Below are positions 19,461 to 28,103 of a stretch of DNA of 64,000 bases, in pieces. The DNA lies in NCBI GenBank assembly GCA_036267255.1, contig DATAWK010000031.1:124001-188000 (forward strand), read 5' to 3'. Source of the stretch: DATAWK01 sp036267255 (GTDB lineage: Bacteria > Acidobacteriota > Terriglobia > Terriglobales > Acidobacteriaceae). The notes below the pieces were generated by a model. The model saw only the letters and a program-made list of their open reading frames with translations. It was not told where the DNA came from and did no database searches. The stretch's first letter is position 1. Each line of letters starts with the position of its first letter. The translations under genes and the position numbers were made by a program.

Positions 19461-19976
19461 ATGCAGTGCGACAAACTGAAGTCATTTCTGCCGGACTTGG
19501 TTTTTGATCCAGCCTGCGTACCGTCCTCGGTACAGAACCATATCAATGCCTGCGCATCCTGCCGCAAAGAAGTTGCCGAGTTGCAGGCAACCATGCGTCT
19601 GCTGGATGAATGGAAGGTGCCGGAACCGAGCCATTATTTTGATGTCCGCCTGGCGGGGCGGCTGCGTGAAGAAAAACGGTTTGAACCGGCTGGATTTTTT
19701 GAACGGATGCGCATGCGTCTGCTTTACGGCAGCAATATGCAACTGCGACCTGCCCTGGCAGCTACCCTGGCCTTGGCAATTATTGTGGGCGGTGGTTCGT
19801 ATGCTGGATTTATCAGCATGAACCGCACCATGCAGCAGCGACCCCAGATGACATCTGCAGCGGTTCATGATCTACAAATTCTGGATGCAAACGACCAAAC
19901 CATACAGCAGCTGAATGCTTTCGACGACGATAGCGACAGCAATGGGACCGCAGGCGTGGCAGTAACATCCAATTAG
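19461..19976 (+). CDS. Anti-sigma factor, zinc-finger type, membrane-anchored
   Basis: A 171-residue protein with an N-terminal ZAS-like motif, HINACASCRKEVAELQ (H-x3-C-x2-C), preceded by CDKLKSFLPDLV, and a transmembrane helix at ~residues 92-115 (PALAATLALAIIVGGGSYAG). The C-terminal part is Gln/Asp-rich. This is the layout of a cytosolic sigma-binding domain plus membrane anchor. It should bind and hold the upstream sigma factor in an operon of two. Confidence 0.85.
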   Translation: MQCDKLKSFLPDLVFDPACVPSSVQNHINACASCRKEVAELQATMRLLDEWKVPEPSHYFDVRLAGRLREEKRFEPAGFFERMRMRLLYGSNMQLRPALAATLALAIIVGGGSYAGFISMNRTMQQRPQMTSAAVHDLQILDANDQTIQQLNAFDDDSDSNGTAGVAVTSN

Positions 19977-20054
19977 TGATTTTCAGGGTTCTCTCGGCTC
20001 TGCATCTGTGCCGCATTAGACTGTTGGCACAAGTGTCTGCAGTGCCCTTCCTGT

Positions 20055-20783
20055 GTGCGTCAACGGATTGGTATGGCTTGCTTGCGTGTAATTCGACGGT
20101 TGTTCCCCAAACGTGCCAAGCGTAGGAATTCCGTTGCCAATTCCAGTTTCCATCTGCGCACTGCTTCGTTCGGCATATTATTTTTTGCTTGCCTGTTTTG
20201 TTTTGCTCTTACCTTCACATCGACAGCCTCTGCCAGACAGCATGGATTTGGAGGTGGCGGCCATCGTGGGGAATGGCAACACAACGGCTGGCGCCATGAA
20301 CAGCAACCAAGGCATCAGCAGCATTTGTCCGAATGGATGCGCAATCACCAGAATCTAACTCCAGAACAGCAGCAACGCGCGCTGCACAACGAGCCTGGCT
20401 TCAATCGCTTGCCGCCTGCAGAACAACAACGCTTGCAGAACCGCCTGAACCAGCTGAACTCGATGCCTCCTGCGCAACGAGAGCGCACCCTCCAACATAT
20501 GGAAGCAGTAGAAAGACTGAGCCCGCAGCAGCGCCAACAATTGCGCCACGTGATGCAACAGGTAAGTCAGATGCCAATGCCACGCCAAAGAATGATGCGG
20601 AAGGCCTTCCGCGATTTACGCGACCTGCCGCCGGAGCAACGCCAGGCAATTCTTTCCTCAAGCCAATTCAAGAGCCAGTTCTCCGACCAGGAACGTCAGA
20701 TTCTGGGTAACTTGATGAGCGTCGAACCGTATATTCCTCCAAACCCTCCTGGTAATGGCACCCAATACGGTGGCAAGCAATAG
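20055..20783 (+). CDS. DUF3106 protein, secreted, Gln/Arg-rich
   Basis: A 242-residue protein with a basic N-terminus, one hydrophobic signal/anchor helix (~residues 37-55: ASFGILFFACLFCFALTF), a short Gly/His-rich stretch, and then repeated units in the pattern LSPxQRQxLxxxxxxxxxMP that characterise DUF3106. The repeats, each ending with proline-containing turns (LTPEQQQRAL, LPPAEQQRLQ, LSPQQRQQLR, LPPEQRQAIL), suggest a helical rod in the periplasm. It follows the ECF sigma/anti-sigma pair by ~80 bases and may be part of that regulon. The start could be GTG 20055 or ATG 20073. Function unknown. Confidence 0.75.
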   Translation: MRQRIGMACLRVIRRLFPKRAKRRNSVANSSFHLRTASFGILFFACLFCFALTFTSTASARQHGFGGGGHRGEWQHNGWRHEQQPRHQQHLSEWMRNHQNLTPEQQQRALHNEPGFNRLPPAEQQRLQNRLNQLNSMPPAQRERTLQHMEAVERLSPQQRQQLRHVMQQVSQMPMPRQRMMRKAFRDLRDLPPEQRQAILSSSQFKSQFSDQERQILGNLMSVEPYIPPNPPGNGTQYGGKQ

Positions 20784-20933
20784 AGATCAAAGCCCTGCAG
20801 TATCCGCTTCATGAAAATGGCGTTCTGATTTGCATGCCCGATGAAGATCCAGAAACCCAGCAGAACCTGCTCTTTTGCATAGCTTTGCACAGCTTATGTT
20901 TGACCGCCAACCATTACCCCTTTAACATAAAGA

Positions 20934-21010
<77 letters not shown>

Positions 21011-21028
21011 CTTAGGCGAAATGCCAAC

Positions 21029-21048
21029 CCCAGATAACCCCAAATAAC
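21029..21048 (+). repeat. Tandem 10-bp repeats beside attL (candidate arm-type sites)
   Basis: Two adjacent copies CCCAGATAAC and CCCAAATAAC (9 of 10 identical) lie 18 bases after the tRNA CCA end and before the integrase gene. Their place and spacing suit arm-type binding sites for a tyrosine integrase or Xis. This is inference from position; no binding evidence. Confidence 0.4.
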
Positions 21049-21102
21049 AGCGCCCGGAAAAACGCCGAGGGGTTTCTTGTGTGTTTGCAGGGTTCTCATG
21101 GG

Positions 21103-22416
21103 CTATGCGCTCCGCAATGCTCTTCTGACCACCTTGCTGTTCGCCTCCCGTTTGGCGTCCATCAAAGCGTTCCCGTAGACATTCATCGTGGTCGAGACCT
21201 GGGCGTGCCGCATCAGCTTTTGCTGCACCCCCACCGGCGCTCCGGTATCGTCCAGCCACGAACGGTAGGTGTGGCGAAAGGTGTGCCACCCCACGCTGTT
21301 GTACTTCCCGGCTGCCGTCCACCGCTCTTCATGGAGTGGCAACCGCTTGCCGTTCGGTGTCGGGCTGTCGGTCAGGCACCAGACGCCGACAGCCGCGCCG
21401 CACCTCGGGCACGCCACCAGACAGCATCCTGCAGGACGGATATAGTCCTGCTGAATCGGAGCCGTGTGGAAGTGCCTGCCGGTCGCGGTGCTGGGAAAGA
21501 CAAGGTCTGACCCCATCAATGGGGTTTTCCCTTCCGATTTCGCTCTTTCCTCGGACTGAATCTTCCAGTCCAGAAGAACTGTTGCGAACTCGGGATCGAG
21601 CGGAAGCTCATCTTCCGAGTATTCGGTCTTCACCGTCTTGACCCGACCGTGAATGACCGCCCGGACGACTTTCATGCTCAGGCTCTCGAAGTCGATGTCT
21701 TGCCATTCGAGCGCCAGAACCTCTTCGGCCCGCAGGCCCGTACACTGCGCCACCACCACCATCGTGCAGTAGGGTTGCGGCAGCAGTTCGAGGATCTGGT
21801 AAAACTGCTCGACCGTCAGCACAATCGGCTTTTTCTGCCGTTTGCTGATGCCCTTGATCTCGACCAGCTCCATCGGATTCCGCTGCCACTCGACCAACTC
21901 CCACAGCATGGCTTTCTCATACAAACGGTGCATGACTGCCTTGAAGTGGCCTTTGGTCTTGGGCGCGGCCTCCATATTCTTCAGCCAGTCCTGCACCCCG
22001 AGCGGCTTCATTCGAGTGATGCGGGTGGTTCCCCACTTCTCCCGAACCCGCTTGATGACGCTCAGGTACGAAACGACTGTCGAATAGCTCAGTTCGCCTT
22101 CACTGTCACACCGATCACCGGGGCGGCGCTGCTTGATCTCCAGCATCTTTTCCTCCTCGATAAAGCGGTCCAGAATGGCGGCGAACGTCGGCTCCAGAAT
22201 CGCCAAGGTTGGGTTTTCCGTGTTGAGCTTGAGCACGAAAGCCTCCAGATGCCGCTCAACCGCGACCTGCGTGGGGAACTTTTCTGTGCTCAGGAACATA
22301 GAGGTTCGTTTGCCGGTTGTGGGGTCCTGGTAACGGTATTCCCAGGCCCATTGATTGTTGGCCCGCGCAACCTTGCGCAGGGTGCCTCGCTGAAATCTTT
22401 GCCGCGTGAATTTCAA
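21103..22416 (-). CDS. int: Tyrosine site-specific integrase of the ICE, with zinc-ribbon insert
   Basis: A 437-residue tyrosine recombinase. The N-terminal arm-binding part is followed by a core-binding SAM-like domain (~residues 65-190). The catalytic domain has Arg in TGLRAEEVLALEW, the HxxR box in HTFRHTYRSWL, and the nucleophile Tyr in TTMNVYG. Between these lies a Cys-rich insert, CCLVACPRCGAAVGVWCL, with a trailing His, like the small zinc ribbon seen in phage proteins; it is unusual inside this fold. I start it at TTG 22416, which overlaps the stop codon of the excisionase (TTGA) and follows GGAGAGGAG, implying translational coupling. The gene points toward tRNA-fMet, the likely target. 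Confidence 0.92.
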   Translation of the reverse strand: MKFTRQRFQRGTLRKVARANNQWAWEYRYQDPTTGKRTSMFLSTEKFPTQVAVERHLEAFVLKLNTENPTLAILEPTFAAILDRFIEEEKMLEIKQRRPGDRCDSEGELSYSTVVSYLSVIKRVREKWGTTRITRMKPLGVQDWLKNMEAAPKTKGHFKAVMHRLYEKAMLWELVEWQRNPMELVEIKGISKRQKKPIVLTVEQFYQILELLPQPYCTMVVVAQCTGLRAEEVLALEWQDIDFESLSMKVVRAVIHGRVKTVKTEYSEDELPLDPEFATVLLDWKIQSEERAKSEGKTPLMGSDLVFPSTATGRHFHTAPIQQDYIRPAGCCLVACPRCGAAVGVWCLTDSPTPNGKRLPLHEERWTAAGKYNSVGWHTFRHTYRSWLDDTGAPVGVQQKLMRHAQVSTTMNVYGNALMDAKREANSKVVRRALRSA

Positions 22417-22673
22417 GGGTGTTGCTCCTCTCCAGTCAGCGCAGCATGGTTGGTTGTAGTGGAGTTTAACTCGTTTTCCAGCCATGTATTCAACGAACTC
22501 AGCCGAAATCTCCACCGCTTGCCGACCTTCAGGGCCGGAACTTTTCGATTGCGGGCCATCCCTTCCAGCGTCTTCCAGTGCATCCCCAGGATCGCTGCCG
22601 CTTCCCGCAAATCAAGCAGCGGCTCGAAGGACGGAGAAGCTGACCCTTCACTCGATTTTTGAACTGACTGCAT
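22413..22673 (-). CDS. xis: Excisionase-like helix-turn-helix protein
   Basis: An 86-residue protein with a MerR-type winged HTH: LLDLREAAAILGMHWKTLEG, ARNRKVPALKVGKRWRFRLS, LNTWLE. This 'HTH_17/excisionase' family bends DNA for directionality of recombination. It sits directly upstream of and overlaps the integrase start by four bases, so the two products are made together. Strong assignment by fold and context, though activity is not demonstrable. Confidence 0.85.
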   Translation of the reverse strand: MQSVQKSSEGSASPSFEPLLDLREAAAILGMHWKTLEGMARNRKVPALKVGKRWRFRLSSLNTWLENELNSTTTNHAALTGEEQHP

Positions 22674-22742
22674 ATTCGGAACCTCGCGGACTACCTATCG
22701 CTCTTCTGACATCCTCAAAATAGGCGCGGTAGACCGGGGAGG

Positions 22743-22786
22743 CCATTGCAGAATTCATCAGGTGTGTGCAGGTTCTGCACATCGAC
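22743..22786. repeat. Left arm of a distant inverted repeat with a palindrome
   Basis: This ~44-bp element contains CCATTGCAGAATTC and the 17-bp palindrome TGTGCAGGTTCTGCACA (22765-22781). An imperfect inverted copy lies at 24050-24096. The pair brackets the methyltransferase gene and its leader. Candidate operator or single-strand hairpin site. Confidence 0.55.
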
Positions 22787-22879
22787 TGCCTGAGTAGTCG
22801 AATCATGTTCGATGCGTGCTGTTAGACATATTCGCGTTCAGGCACTCACAAATCGTGGTCTTCGCTGAATCGGGCACGC

Positions 22880-23085
22880 GCTCGGGGTTTCACCGGCGTC
22901 CGGCGGCACTGCGGGCCTCTGCTTTTCCGGTTCCTCGCCAAACAAACTTTTCATAACGAACACGAAAACTTTCTTCAGGTCCCTCCCGAAAAGCGTCCCT
23001 TGACCTTGGAAGCCTGACCCACTCGCGTCGCTTCGCGCAGGTGTGCCCCGACTCACCGGGAGACCACACAAAACGGAGTGACATC
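22880..23085. repeat. Structured leader A, homologous to the ssb leader
   Basis: About 200 bases just before the methyltransferase gene align with 34150-34367 before ssb. Shared blocks are a GC-rich stretch with GCGGCACTGCGGGCCTCTGC (compare CGGGAACTGCGCGGCTCTGC), an A/T-rich middle, then CCTCCCGAAAAGC, and a nearly identical block TCGCGTCGCTTCGCGCAGG followed by GTGTGCCCCG. The inner CGCG-TCGCTT-CGCG can fold as a hairpin. No credible gene overlaps it. The likely role is a promoter or single-strand promoter for early expression after transfer (inference). Confidence 0.55.
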
Positions 23086-23847
23086 ATGAACATGAACACG
23101 ATCCAACAACAGCTTCCCGTCAACGCAATCCTTCACGGCGACTGCATCCAGGTCATGCGCGATCTGCCAGCGAACAGCGCAGACTTCATCCTCACCGACC
23201 CGCCCTATCTCGTGAACTTCCGCGACCGGGATGGGCGCACCATTCAGAACGACGTGAAAGCCGACTGGCTTAAGCCAGCGATGGCGGAAGCGTACCGAGT
23301 CCTCAAACAGGATCGACTGATGCTTTGCTTCTATGGCTGGACTAAAGTCGATATGTTCTTTGACGCATGGAAAGACGCGGGTTTCCAGCCGGTCGGACAT
23401 CTGGTGTTTCGCAAGAGTTACGCATCGAAAACCAGGTTCCTTCGCTATCAGCACGAGCAGGCATACCTGCTGGCGAAAGGCAGACCGCCACTGCCGAAGC
23501 AGACGTTAGGCGATGTAATGGATATGCCCTACAGCGGCAACAAGCTGCATCCGACCCAGAAGCCAGTAGTTGCGTTGGCTCCGCTGGTTCGCAGCTTCTC
23601 GTTGCCGGGCGATCTGGTACTCGATCCTTTCGCAGGCAGCGGTAGTTCCTGCGCGGCAGCGTTACTCTCAGGCCGCAAGTATCTCGGCGTAGAGATGGAC
23701 GATGCTTACTTCCAGCAGGCAGTGAGTCGAATGAACCGAGTGAAAGAGAGGATTTCCGCAAGGAAGTTCTATTCTTCCTTCCCACGTTCGATCCATGATA
23801 CGTGCGTGCCAGCACGCCTCAAGGCGAACAGTTGTTCTGAGTTGTGA
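23086..23847 (+). CDS. DNA adenine/cytosine-N4 methyltransferase
   Basis: A 253-residue SAM-dependent amino-methyltransferase. The catalytic DPPY is in DFILTDPPYLVNF near the N-terminus, and the SAM-binding FxGxG motif VLDPFAGSGSSCAAAL comes later. This order (catalytic motif IV first, motif I second) marks the beta class of N4/N6 enzymes. ATG 23086 follows a GGAG ribosome site. There is no restriction endonuclease next to it, so it is an orphan enzyme. Given its place near the integrase and its shared leader with ssb, it probably protects incoming element DNA from host restriction. Target sequence unknown. Confidence 0.9.
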   Translation: MNMNTIQQQLPVNAILHGDCIQVMRDLPANSADFILTDPPYLVNFRDRDGRTIQNDVKADWLKPAMAEAYRVLKQDRLMLCFYGWTKVDMFFDAWKDAGFQPVGHLVFRKSYASKTRFLRYQHEQAYLLAKGRPPLPKQTLGDVMDMPYSGNKLHPTQKPVVALAPLVRSFSLPGDLVLDPFAGSGSSCAAALLSGRKYLGVEMDDAYFQQAVSRMNRVKERISARKFYSSFPRSIHDTCVPARLKANSCSEL

Positions 23848-24173
23848 TCTTCGCAACCTTGACCCGCGCCGTCCCGCACGCTCTTTGCTGATCAACGTGG
23901 GAATGAATGGGTCTGTGCATCCTGCACCGCATCTCCCCTCTGTTGCCTTCTCTCCTCGTCTCACCTCCCACATTGACTCCCCCGTGTAGCCAAAACTTGT
24001 TGGGAGCTTCCACCTGCATATTCACTGGGTTTTTCTCTCATCAACGGGGATGTGCAGAACTCGCACACCCTCTGCGAATTCTGCAATGGGCATGCGCCCA
24101 TTTCCGTCTTACCTTCGCTCCAGACGTTGCAACGGGGAGTGCCACTCGACCGTTACGCAAACGAAAGGAGCAC
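23848..24173. other. Non-coding region before the T4SS operon
   Basis: About 325 bases with no convincing gene. It contains TGTGCATCCTGCACC (23914-23928), TGTGCAGAACTCGCACA (24051-24067), and a 7-bp hairpin AATGGGC/GCCCATT around 24085-24102. It is pyrimidine-rich in the middle. Likely holds the promoter and operator of the conjugation operon. Confidence 0.45.
24050..24096. repeat. Right arm of the distant inverted repeat
   Basis: Inverted, imperfect copy of 22743-22786. It contains GAATTCTGCAATGG, the exact reverse complement of CCATTGCAGAATTC, and the palindrome-like TGTGCAGAACTCGCACA. It lies ~80-120 bases upstream of the pilin gene. Confidence 0.55.
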
Positions 24174-24506
24174 ATGAACACACTCACTCAAATGAAACGT
24201 CCGTGTTTTCTCACGGTGCGCAGGCACTGGCGGAGGTGGCTCACACCCTCGCTGTTCTTTCTTGCGGCACTGCCCGTGTATGCACAAGCCACAGGCAACG
24301 ATCCGTGGGACAACGCGGTGAACGTCCTCAAGACCGCCTTCACCGGCCCGATTGCTACCGGGCTTTCGCTGGTTGCCATCGTCGTGGGCGGGTTGATGTT
24401 CGCCTATGGCGAAGGTCAGTCCAAGCGGATGCTCGCCGGAATCGTCTTTGGCATCGGCATGGCGGTCGGAGCCGTGAACTTCATGGCCTGGCTCTTTCCC
24501 GGCTAA
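24174..24506 (+). CDS. trbC: VirB2/TrbC-type pilin
   Basis: A 110-residue pilin precursor, the first gene of the Trb/VirB operon. A basic N-terminus and signal helix (LTPSLFFLAALPVYAQATG) are followed by a mature part with two hydrophobic helices (TGLSLVAIVVGGLMFAYGEG and AGIVFGIGMAVGAVNFMAWL), the VirB2 topology. ATG 24174 has AAAGGAG at good spacing. Builds the conjugative pilus. Confidence 0.88.
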   Translation: MNTLTQMKRPCFLTVRRHWRRWLTPSLFFLAALPVYAQATGNDPWDNAVNVLKTAFTGPIATGLSLVAIVVGGLMFAYGEGQSKRMLAGIVFGIGMAVGAVNFMAWLFPG

Positions 24507-24562
24507 TCCATAGCGGAAGGCGAAACCACAACCAAACACTCGATGGGCAGAAAGGAGCTGAC

Positions 24563-24874
24563 GTGGCAGAGGGCGGTTTTCGACAGAACAGAGTTTACAA
24601 AGCGATGAACCGCCCGCTGACCGTTCTCGGCGCTGAACGGCGATTGTTCTTTGTCGCGCTGATTACCGGAGGCGCGGTCTTCTCCCTGATGCACTCGCTG
24701 GTCGGAGGCATCGTGCTTTTCATCGTGGGCGTCATCATCGCCCGCATCGCTACCAAGCACGATGTCGAAATCCTTCGCGTGCTTTTCAACTCCAGTAAAT
24801 TTCGCAGACGTTACGACCCCATGAAATGGGAGCCGACGCTGATCACTATCAGGAATCGTCATGCACAGAATTAG
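24563..24874 (+). CDS. trbD: VirB3/TrbD-type T4SS membrane protein
   Basis: A 103-residue inner-membrane protein starting at GTG 24563 after AAAGGAG. It opens with the VirB3-like FRQNRVYKAMNRPLTVLGAE, then has two hydrophobic helices (LFFVALITGGAVFSLMHSLV and GIVLFIVGVIIARIATKHD), and ends with a short basic tail. VirB3 partners the VirB4 ATPase; the virB4 gene starts 14 bases before the end of this one. Confidence 0.85.
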   Translation: MAEGGFRQNRVYKAMNRPLTVLGAERRLFFVALITGGAVFSLMHSLVGGIVLFIVGVIIARIATKHDVEILRVLFNSSKFRRRYDPMKWEPTLITIRNRHAQN

Positions 24875-27347
24875 CGACATCACGAAGGACTGGAAAGAGG
24901 CAGGCTCATTCCCGGCGCAGATCAACCTATACGGATTTTGGGACGAGAATGCTTTTCTCACAAAATCGGGCGACCTCGGCGCGATGCTGAGGATCGGCGG
25001 GATCGACCACGAGAGTCTCGACCATGCCGGGCGTGATTACATGGTGAAGCGCCTTGAAGCGGCGCTCCGCTCACTCGACGACAGGACACGGCTCTATCAA
25101 ATTCTCTTCAGATGCAACCGTCCTGAGATTCCACACTCCGAGTATGAGAACCCATTGGTCCGAGCCGCGGTAGAGCAGCGCGCTGCGTTCCTTCAGTCCA
25201 AAGCGGACCGCCTGTACAGCATAGAAATCTTCTGGGTCGTGATGATCGACGGCAGCTATCAGAAGACGGGCTTGTTGCACGCCCTGTCGCAGCTGCCGAA
25301 GCAGCCGCGCTCGTCGTTGCGCGACTTGCGCTCTCTTTTCTCGGGTAATAAGGAACGCACGCTGATCTATAGACAGATCGAGCGCGACCGCCTGCGGTTG
25401 CAGCAGAAGGCACAGAACTTGAGTGGGCAGCTGAACGACCTGATGACGGTCGAGTTGCCAGGGGCGGAAGAGACGTTTCGCATACTGCGCCGTCTCGTGA
25501 ATTTCCGCCCCTCAAAGGTTCATAACGCGCGCCTATACAGCGCGCTCCATCTCGATTGGCAACTCTGCGATTCGGAGCTGGAGGCGCATCGCGGCTACCT
25601 GCGACTGGATGACGATTACGTCCGTGTTCTTACCCTGAAGGAGCTTCCCTCGGAGACACGGCCCTTGCTGTTGCAGGGACTGTTCGATATTCCCGCAAAC
25701 TTCCATGTGGTCACAGAATGGCATCCGGTCGACAACGTAAAGTCACGGAAAGAGATCGCCTCCCGCCGCCGTCATCACCACAACTCGAAGACCAGCTTCG
25801 TCTCGAACCTCCAGGACCGCCAGAACACCGGACCGAAAGATGAACTGGTCGATGACTCAAAAGAGGCCGCCGTCGCCGAGCTGGGCGCGGCGCTCACCGC
25901 GCTCGGCATGGAGGGCAAGAACTTCGGCGAGTTCACGCTGTCTGTCGTGATCTACCACGAAGACCGCGCGAAGGTAGAGCACGCTGTTGCAGAATTTCAG
26001 AAACTCTTCACGCAGCATGACGGGCTGGTGTATGAGGAACGCTATAACCTCCTCAATGCGTTCTTCGCCACGATACCCGGCAACAAGCAGTTCAATCTTC
26101 GCAAGCAGTGGGCGCTCAATTCCAATTATGCCGACCTGTCGTTCCTGTTTGCCGTTGACAGCGGCTCCCAATGGAATCCATATCTCGAACGCGAGTACCT
26201 CGCCGTTCTCGAATCAACGCACGGCACGCCGTACTACCTGAACATGCACAGCGGCGACGTGGCCCATGCGCTCATGCTTGGGGCCACGGGATCGGGCAAG
26301 AGTTTCGCCACTAGTTTTCTGCTTCAGTCCGTGCAGAAATACGATCCGCTCACCTTCATCTTCGACCTCGGCGGCAGCTATGAAGCGCTAACCCGCGTCT
26401 TCGGCGGAACCTATCTCAATGTCGGACTGAAAAATCCCGGTTTCACCATCAATCCATTTTCATTGGAACCGACCGACGAGAACCAGAATTTCCTCTATCT
26501 GTTCCTGCGTGTGCTGATCGAGTCCGGTGGACGGTACGAGCTGACGCCGGACGATGAGAAGGCGCTGTTTGCCGCCATCGAGCGCGCGTACAAGCTGCCC
26601 GCCGAAATACGGACGCTAACCAATTTCGCATCGATCCTTGGCCCTCTCGGTGAGCGACTGCATCGATGGACGCAGGCGGGGCAGTTCGGTCATCTGTTCG
26701 ACAACGCGGAAGACACGCTTGCCTTCACGCGCTTTCAAACCTTTAACTTCGATGGCTGGTCCGAGTACCCGGATGTGCTGGAACCGCTGCTTTTCTATGT
26801 CCTGCAGCGGGCGTCTTCCGAGATCGAAAAGCCTGCGAACGCGGCCACATTCAAGGTTTTTGTCATCGACGAGGCGTGGATATTCCTTAAGAACAACACC
26901 ATCCGGGACTGGATCGTTCGGGCAGAGAAAACCTGGCGTAAGAAAAATGCGGCCATGATCCTCGCTACACAGTCCGTAGTGGAGCTGGCCGCCTCGGACA
27001 TGCTGCACATCGTAAACGAGTCCTGTCCGACGAAAATCTTCCTGGCCAACCCCAACATCGACCGCAAACTGTACCGCGATATTTTCCAGTTGAATGATAC
27101 GCAGCTTGAGCTACTGGAATCGCTCATCCCCAAGCGCGAGCTGCTGCTGCTGCAGCCGCGCGGAACCAAAAAACTGGTGCTAGAAGTCGATGCAATGACG
27201 TACTGGATCGCCACTAACAACTCCCGCGACAACATGTGCAAGCAGGATTACTTCGTCCGCTACGGACCTGAGCAAGGGCTACTGCGCCTGGTCCATGACT
27301 ACCCAAATCCTACACAACCCCAAAAACCGTATGAGGTGAATAGATGA
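24861..27347 (+). CDS. trbE: VirB4/TrbE conjugation ATPase
   Basis: An 828-residue ATPase that energises pilus assembly and substrate transfer. The N-terminal CagE/TrbE/VirB domain includes RLYQILFRCNRPEIP and the mid segment NLLNAFFATIPGN. The C-terminal RecA-like domain has Walker A LMLGATGSGKSF, LTFIFDLGGSYEALTR, Walker B VFVIDEAWIFLKN and the ATQSVVELAAS motif. Length and motifs are standard. Overlaps trbD and the next gene (ATGA). Confidence 0.95.
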   Translation: MHRISDITKDWKEAGSFPAQINLYGFWDENAFLTKSGDLGAMLRIGGIDHESLDHAGRDYMVKRLEAALRSLDDRTRLYQILFRCNRPEIPHSEYENPLVRAAVEQRAAFLQSKADRLYSIEIFWVVMIDGSYQKTGLLHALSQLPKQPRSSLRDLRSLFSGNKERTLIYRQIERDRLRLQQKAQNLSGQLNDLMTVELPGAEETFRILRRLVNFRPSKVHNARLYSALHLDWQLCDSELEAHRGYLRLDDDYVRVLTLKELPSETRPLLLQGLFDIPANFHVVTEWHPVDNVKSRKEIASRRRHHHNSKTSFVSNLQDRQNTGPKDELVDDSKEAAVAELGAALTALGMEGKNFGEFTLSVVIYHEDRAKVEHAVAEFQKLFTQHDGLVYEERYNLLNAFFATIPGNKQFNLRKQWALNSNYADLSFLFAVDSGSQWNPYLEREYLAVLESTHGTPYYLNMHSGDVAHALMLGATGSGKSFATSFLLQSVQKYDPLTFIFDLGGSYEALTRVFGGTYLNVGLKNPGFTINPFSLEPTDENQNFLYLFLRVLIESGGRYELTPDDEKALFAAIERAYKLPAEIRTLTNFASILGPLGERLHRWTQAGQFGHLFDNAEDTLAFTRFQTFNFDGWSEYPDVLEPLLFYVLQRASSEIEKPANAATFKVFVIDEAWIFLKNNTIRDWIVRAEKTWRKKNAAMILATQSVVELAASDMLHIVNESCPTKIFLANPNIDRKLYRDIFQLNDTQLELLESLIPKRELLLLQPRGTKKLVLEVDAMTYWIATNNSRDNMCKQDYFVRYGPEQGLLRLVHDYPNPTQPQKPYEVNR

Positions 27348-28096
27348 ACCGTACCCCTATTTTTCTGCTGGTGTTGGGCCTGATTGCGACCGTCGCGCAC
27401 GGTCAGCAATCAGCCCGCATCGTGCATTATCACCAGAACGACATCGTCAGCATCCGCTCCCGAATGCGTTACACCACGCTGATCCAGCTACCAGCCACCG
27501 AAAAAATCTTGCAAGTTGCCACCGGGGACAAAGACTTCTGGATCATCGATGCGGTTGGTAACTACTGTTTCCTGCATCCGGCACAGGCTGGCATCCACAG
27601 CGACCTCAACCTGATTACCGACAAAGGGAATGTCTATTCATTCCTGTTGGACGATGACGAGACTGCCGAGCCGGACTTGAAAGTGGTCATCGAGCCGAGT
27701 GACCCGTCCTCCATCGCCGCCGCGAATGGCGCGGACAAGCTGGTATCAGCTTCCGAGGTTGCTGCTGCGCAAGCGCAGGCGCGGCTCGCGCAGAGTCATG
27801 CGGTACAGGCAGTCGAGGAGTTCCGCGCCAACTATCCTACCGCGGCGCTGAAGTTCGATTACATCTTCCATGACGGCAAGCCCTTCGATGTCTCGGCGAT
27901 CTATCACGACGACAACTTCACTTACATCAAGTCATCGGCTGGGGAGAAGTTCGCCGTGTACGAGGTGAAAGATGGCAAGCCCGACCTCATTACCTTTCAG
28001 TTGAAGGATGGCACCTACATTCTTCCCACTGTTGTCGATAAGGGCTATCTCGAAATCGGCAAGCGCCGGCTGGAATTCCAGCGGAAAGGACAGTAG
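27344..28096 (+). CDS. trbG: VirB9/TrbG-type outer-core protein
   Basis: A 250-residue secreted protein with a signal peptide (PIFLLVLGLIATVAHG). The N-terminal beta domain contains IVHYHQNDIVSIRSRMRYTT, the usual 'I...D.V..i.....t.I.l' VirB9 pattern, and the C-terminal domain contains FDYIFHDGKPFDVSAIYHDD and FTYIKSSAGEKFAVYEVKDG. The 'F.P..V..DG..TYI' motif is recognisable. VirB9 forms the outer-membrane core complex with VirB7 and VirB10. Start overlaps the virB4 stop codon (ATGA). Confidence 0.88.
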   Translation: MNRTPIFLLVLGLIATVAHGQQSARIVHYHQNDIVSIRSRMRYTTLIQLPATEKILQVATGDKDFWIIDAVGNYCFLHPAQAGIHSDLNLITDKGNVYSFLLDDDETAEPDLKVVIEPSDPSSIAAANGADKLVSASEVAAAQAQARLAQSHAVQAVEEFRANYPTAALKFDYIFHDGKPFDVSAIYHDDNFTYIKSSAGEKFAVYEVKDGKPDLITFQLKDGTYILPTVVDKGYLEIGKRRLEFQRKGQ

Positions 28097-28103
28097 GTGC
28101 GTG

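Noticed and set aside
22838..23123. Small minus-strand ORFs (77 codons) in the methylase leader
   Set aside because: They lie in the structured leader shared with ssb; the matching translations reflect DNA homology and both lack ribosome sites.
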